Shown here: one piece after another, positions 34,192 through 37,137 of the stretch
Layout: every line of letters starts with the position of its first letter
Numbering within the stretch: position 1 is the stretch's first letter
Position numbers and translations under genes: made by a program
NCBI GenBank assembly: GCA_004376265.1
Contig: SOKL01000120.1
Location: forward strand, 1-37,137
DNA from: Candidatus Thorarchaeota archaeon
GTDB lineage: Archaea > Asgardarchaeota > Thorarchaeia > Thorarchaeales > Thorarchaeaceae
Length of the DNA stretch: 37,137 bases
Direction: 5' to 3'
The notes under the pieces: generated by a model
The model's database searches: none
What the model saw: the letters and a program-made list of their open reading frames with translations, nothing else
What the model was told of the DNA's origin: nothing

Positions 34192-35232
34192 ATGGTTGGA
34201 ATAATTGGTTACGGAGTATACGTTCCACGCTATCGAATTAAAACAACAGATATTGCAGAAGTCTGGGGAGATAGTAGTGGTAGAATCGGAAAGGGACTTG
34301 GTGTTTTTGAGAAATCAGTCCCTGGACCTGATGAGGATGTAGCTACCATATCTGTAGAAGCAGCGAGGAATGCTGTCAAGAGAGCGCAAATAGACCCAAC
34401 TGACATAGGAGCACTCTATGTTGGTTCTGAGTCGCATCCATATGCAGTCAAACCAACTGGTACGATTGTTGCTGAAGCGATAGGATGTTCACATGAAATG
34501 ACTTGTGCAGATTACGAATTTGCATGCAAAGCAGGAACTGCAGCCATTCAGACCACAATGGGACTCGTTATGTCCAAGATGATCAAGATTGGACTAGCAA
34601 TCGGTTCGGATACCGCACAAGGCAGACCTGGAGATGCACTGGAATATTCTGCAGCAGCTGGAGGTGCAGCGTTTCTGATTGGACTCAAAAAACCAATCGC
34701 TACCATTGAGGAAACTGTTTCGTTTACAACTGATACACCAGACTTTTGGAGACGAGAGGGAGAAGACTATCCAAGTCACGGAGCAAGATTCACAGGGGAA
34801 CCAGCATATTTCCGACATGTCGGTGAAGGAGCAAAGTTGCTATTCAAGAAGACTAAGACAACAGTTGATGATTATGATTATTTTGTCTTCCACAGCCCTA
34901 ATGGTAAGTTTCCAATTGCCATGGGTAGACAACTCAAGGTTCCTCCAGAGAAGCTGGAAGACAGTCTTGTTGTCAGACAGATTGGCAACACTTACTCAGG
35001 TTCCGCCATGATAGGACTTGCTAAGATTCTGGATATTGCCAAACCAGGTTCTAAGATTTTTGTGGTAGCCTATGGATCCGGAGCAGGGAGTGATGCGTTC
35101 TCAATCACTGTTGAGGACGCAATTGAGGAGCGAAGGGGAGAGGTCCCAACCGTTGATGACTACATTGAAAGAAAGACATACGTCGACTACGCAACCTATG
35201 CTAAGTATCGACGCAAGATCAAGGCGGTGTAA
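34192..35232 (+). CDS. mvaS: Hydroxymethylglutaryl-CoA synthase
   Basis: A 346-residue thiolase-fold enzyme condensing acetoacetyl-CoA with acetyl-CoA to HMG-CoA, the committed entry to the mevalonate pathway for archaeal lipids. The catalytic Cys112 is in EFACKAG, Glu80 in [11 protein letters not shown], and a His follows in [12 protein letters not shown]. It is shorter than bacterial and eukaryotic enzymes, as expected for the archaeal form. GAGGAGATAACT leads into the ATG, a strong ribosome binding site. Thiolase and DUF35 genes follow closely (12 bp gap, then a 4-base overlap). In archaea these three proteins are known to form one complex that channels acetoacetyl-CoA. Confidence 0.96.
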   Translation: MVGIIGYGVYVPRYRIKTTDIAEVWGDSSGRIGKGLGVFEKSVPGPDEDVATISVEAARNAVKRAQIDPTDIGALYVGSESHPYAVKPTGTIVAEAIGCSHEMTCADYEFACKAGTAAIQTTMGLVMSKMIKIGLAIGSDTAQGRPGDALEYSAAAGGAAFLIGLKKPIATIEETVSFTTDTPDFWRREGEDYPSHGARFTGEPAYFRHVGEGAKLLFKKTKTTVDDYDYFVFHSPNGKFPIAMGRQLKVPPEKLEDSLVVRQIGNTYSGSAMIGLAKILDIAKPGSKIFVVAYGSGAGSDAFSITVEDAIEERRGEVPTVDDYIERKTYVDYATYAKYRRKIKAV

Positions 35233-35244
35233 TAAGGAGGATTC

Positions 35245-36408
35245 ATGATGAAAGAAAAAGTAGCAATTATCGGTGTAGGAATGTGTAAGTTTGGTGAACT
35301 GTGGGAAAGGAATCTTATTGATATCTCACTAGAAGCCGGAATGTATGCAATTTTCGATGCAGGTGTTAGAGGAACTGATATCGATGGCATGGTTATTGGC
35401 AACATGAGTGCTGGACGATTTACTGGACAAGAGCATCTTGGAGCACAGGCTGCTGATATTGGTGGATTAGGTGATTTGGCAGCATATAGCGTTGAAGCGG
35501 CCTGCGCGAGTGGAGGAGCGGCAGTTCGACAAGCATACATGGCTATCAAATCAGGCGAGCATGACGTAATGCTAGTCATCGGTTCAGAGAAGATGAGTGA
35601 CGTGACCCAGAGTGAAGCGATGAATACTATATCAGTAGCCTCAGATTTTGAATGGGAAGGAATGTTCGGTGCAACTTTTCCCGCGCTCTATGCGTTCATG
35701 GCCCGACGTCATATGAAAGAATACGGAACAACCGAAGAACAACTTGCAAAGCCTACTGTCAAGAATCATGCAAACGCTGCGCATAATGAGTGGGCTCAGT
35801 TCCAGCGACCGGTTCCTATCGAGGTTGTGATGAATTCCGGATTGCTTGCAGATCCACTGAGAGTACTTCACTCTGCTCCCATAACCGATGGTGCAGCGGG
35901 TCTGGTGATTTGTCGAGAGGAACTTGCAAAGAAGTACACGGATACACCCGTCTATATTGAATCCTCAGAGCAACGCAGCGATACATTGGCATTACACGAT
36001 CGACAATCAATCACTACAATGAATGCTGTGGTTAGTTCTACAAAAGCCGCTCTCAATGAGGCAAAACTGGACCTCAAGGATATCGACGTTTTTGAACTGC
36101 ACGATAGTTTCTCAATTGGCGAGATCATCCTAACAGAGGATGTTGGCATTGCCAAGAAAGGAGAGGGCGGAAAAGCTTTGGATGAAGGAATTACAGAGAT
36201 TGGTGGCAAATTTCCTGTCAATACATCCGGTGGTCTCAAGGCGAGAGGTCATCCAATTGGTGCAACAGGAGTAGCACAAATCGTAGAGCTCGCTCTACAG
36301 CTCCGAGGAGAAGCAGATAAGCGACAAGTGGATGGAGCGGAGAAAGGACTTGCAGTCAATATTGGAGGAACCGGAGCAACAAGTGTGGTGCACATTATAG
36401 GGAGATGA
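35245..36408 (+). CDS. Acetyl-CoA C-acetyltransferase (archaeal thiolase)
   Basis: A 387-residue thiolase making acetoacetyl-CoA from two acetyl-CoA. Cys87 in VEAACASGG is the acyl-carrying residue. The C-terminal NTSGGLKARGHPIGATG supplies the second catalytic part, including the GHP histidine, and GLAVNIGGTGAT ends the fold. It belongs to the archaeal thiolase subfamily related to sterol carrier protein X. The start is ATG-ATG after AAGGAGGA, an almost perfect ribosome binding site. The stop overlaps the DUF35 start by four bases, and mvaS is 12 bp upstream, so the trio is translationally linked. The unfavourable thiolase step is expected to be pulled by HMG-CoA synthase in the shared complex. 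Confidence 0.95.
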   Translation: MMKEKVAIIGVGMCKFGELWERNLIDISLEAGMYAIFDAGVRGTDIDGMVIGNMSAGRFTGQEHLGAQAADIGGLGDLAAYSVEAACASGGAAVRQAYMAIKSGEHDVMLVIGSEKMSDVTQSEAMNTISVASDFEWEGMFGATFPALYAFMARRHMKEYGTTEEQLAKPTVKNHANAAHNEWAQFQRPVPIEVVMNSGLLADPLRVLHSAPITDGAAGLVICREELAKKYTDTPVYIESSEQRSDTLALHDRQSITTMNAVVSSTKAALNEAKLDLKDIDVFELHDSFSIGEIILTEDVGIAKKGEGGKALDEGITEIGGKFPVNTSGGLKARGHPIGATGVAQIVELALQLRGEADKRQVDGAEKGLAVNIGGTGATSVVHIIGR

Positions 36409-36839
36409 AAAATATGGCAGAACAAGGAGTAGCACAAGTCTGGCGAAGAATTAGATCAATCTACAACATTCAGGGTAACAAATGTGAAACATGTGAAACT
36501 TATTACTTCCCACCAAGACCAGTCTGTCCTACGTGCAGGAGAAAGGGAAAACTTGAGATGTATCAATTCAAGGGCTTGGGCGCAATCTACTCGTATGCAA
36601 TAGTACGTCAGGCACCAGACGACTTCAAACGTCAAATACCATATGTGATTGCTCAAGTCGAGCTTGATGAAGGTACACGCCTTACTGCACAGATCGTCAA
36701 CGTAGATCCCGAAAATGTTGAGATTGGTATGCGTGTCCGTTCATGTTTCCGAAAGATCAAGGAGTTCGGACCGGGCGGCGTTATAGTCTATGGTTACAAA
36801 TTTGAGCCGACTATGAAAGTTACAGGACACGAAGAATAG
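36405..36839 (+). CDS. DUF35 zinc-ribbon/OB-fold scaffold protein
   Basis: A 144-residue member of the DUF35 (OB-fold, acyl-CoA-associated) family. A rubredoxin-like zinc ribbon is formed by Cys27, Cys30, Cys41 and Cys44 with Pro-rich linkers (FPPRPVCPTC). The OB fold follows, with GAIYSYAIV and the strand YVIAQVELDEGTRLTAQI. In the archaeal complex described for a methanogen, the DUF35 protein bridges thiolase and HMG-CoA synthase and contributes to the shared CoA-binding site. The gene order here (mvaS, thiolase, DUF35) is the same. The start ATG overlaps the thiolase stop (ATGA); a second ATG at codon 4 is possible. The stop lies two bases from the converging phosphoesterase stop. Confidence 0.93.
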   Translation: MKNMAEQGVAQVWRRIRSIYNIQGNKCETCETYYFPPRPVCPTCRRKGKLEMYQFKGLGAIYSYAIVRQAPDDFKRQIPYVIAQVELDEGTRLTAQIVNVDPENVEIGMRVRSCFRKIKEFGPGGVIVYGYKFEPTMKVTGHEE

Positions 36840-36841
36840 TT

Positions 36842-37137
36842 TCACAGGGTCAGTTCAGTAATTGAACCAACAGCTGGTAGGGCCACGTTGTATACACGCG
36901 TGGAGCCTATCACCACTTCAATGTTTGAAGAGACATGAACATGACCATGTACAATCAGTGCAGGTTGTACAATCTCAAGGGCTCTTGACACCCACCACGA
37001 GTATGAATGAGGAGCGGATTCCAACAGAGGACTGTAATGTAACAACAATATAGTATAGTCAGAACTTTTTGCCAACATCTGTAAATGTTGAGATATTCTT
37101 AACGCACGTTTCTCAAAGGCAGGTCTGATATCATCGT
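36842..37137 (-). CDS. Calcineurin-like metallophosphoesterase, C-terminal part only
   Basis: The last 98 codons of a minus-strand gene that continues past the right edge; the frame stays open to the border, so the ATG at 37078 is internal. LLLHYSP and HGHVH (the GHxH metal motif, here in ALIVHGHVHVS) are the C-terminal signatures of calcineurin-like phosphoesterases, which bind two metal ions and hydrolyse phosphoesters. A terminal IGSTRVYNVAL strand follows. The DxH and GNH motifs should lie outside the window. Substrate is unknown. It converges with the DUF35 gene, leaving two bases between stops. Confidence 0.88.
   Translation of the reverse strand, partial: DDIRPAFEKRALRISQHLQMLAKSSDYTILLLHYSPLLESAPHSYSWWVSRALEIVQPALIVHGHVHVSSNIEVVIGSTRVYNVALPAVGSITELTL

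Overview
The window looks archaeal and most likely from an Asgard archaeon (Promethearchaeota, perhaps Thorarchaeia-like). Archaeal markers are a group II chaperonin (thermosome), ribosomal protein eS17, GTP cyclohydrolase MptA, the HMG-CoA synthase/thiolase/DUF35 mevalonate trio, an archaeal-type ATP-dependent DNA ligase, and TTG/GTG starts with GGTGA-type ribosome binding sites. The Asgard placement is an inference. It rests mainly on two large surface proteins with Ig-like ectodomains joined through one membrane helix to a longin/roadblock-like cytosolic domain.

Layout. 1-3557 (minus strand): the start of an SRAP peptidase gene cut by the left edge, a DUF6935-like protein, a histidine-phosphatase-fold protein and methionyl-tRNA synthetase. 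3558-4519: no long credible gene, but a 38-codon very basic ORF and about 480 bp rich in perfect inverted repeats, a candidate structured RNA. 4520-12238 (minus): two tandem paralogous surface proteins. 12335-15483 (minus): MptA, a 6-pyruvoyl-tetrahydropterin-synthase-family enzyme and DNA ligase. 15542-16908 (plus): eS17 and an orphan beta-type DNA methyltransferase. 16912-17991 (minus): a six-helix protein resembling an M48 peptidase without catalytic residues.

18081-25169 (minus) is a compact central-carbon cluster: a small membrane protein, 2-oxoacid:ferredoxin oxidoreductase (fused gamma-alpha, then beta), class II fumarase, and the flavoprotein and iron-sulfur subunits of succinate dehydrogenase/fumarate reductase. 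It would connect 2-oxoglutarate/succinyl-CoA with succinate, fumarate and malate, in either direction. No membrane-anchor subunit is beside it.

25439-36839 (plus): thermosome with a near-perfect inverted repeat in its promoter, a dethiobiotin-synthetase-like P-loop protein, thioredoxin reductase, a secreted alpha-toroid-like protein split by an in-frame TAA, a 526-residue protein of unknown family, an AbrB-like plus ACT-like small protein overlapping or abutting an asparagine-synthetase-like protein that lacks its glutaminase cysteine, and the mevalonate-entry operon. The right edge cuts a metallophosphoesterase on the minus strand.

The items most worth following are the paired surface proteins, the structured noncoding block, the interrupted secreted protein, and three enzyme-family members lacking expected catalytic residues (M48-like, AsnB-like, PTPS-like). 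I saw no tRNA, rRNA, CRISPR array or insertion sequence.
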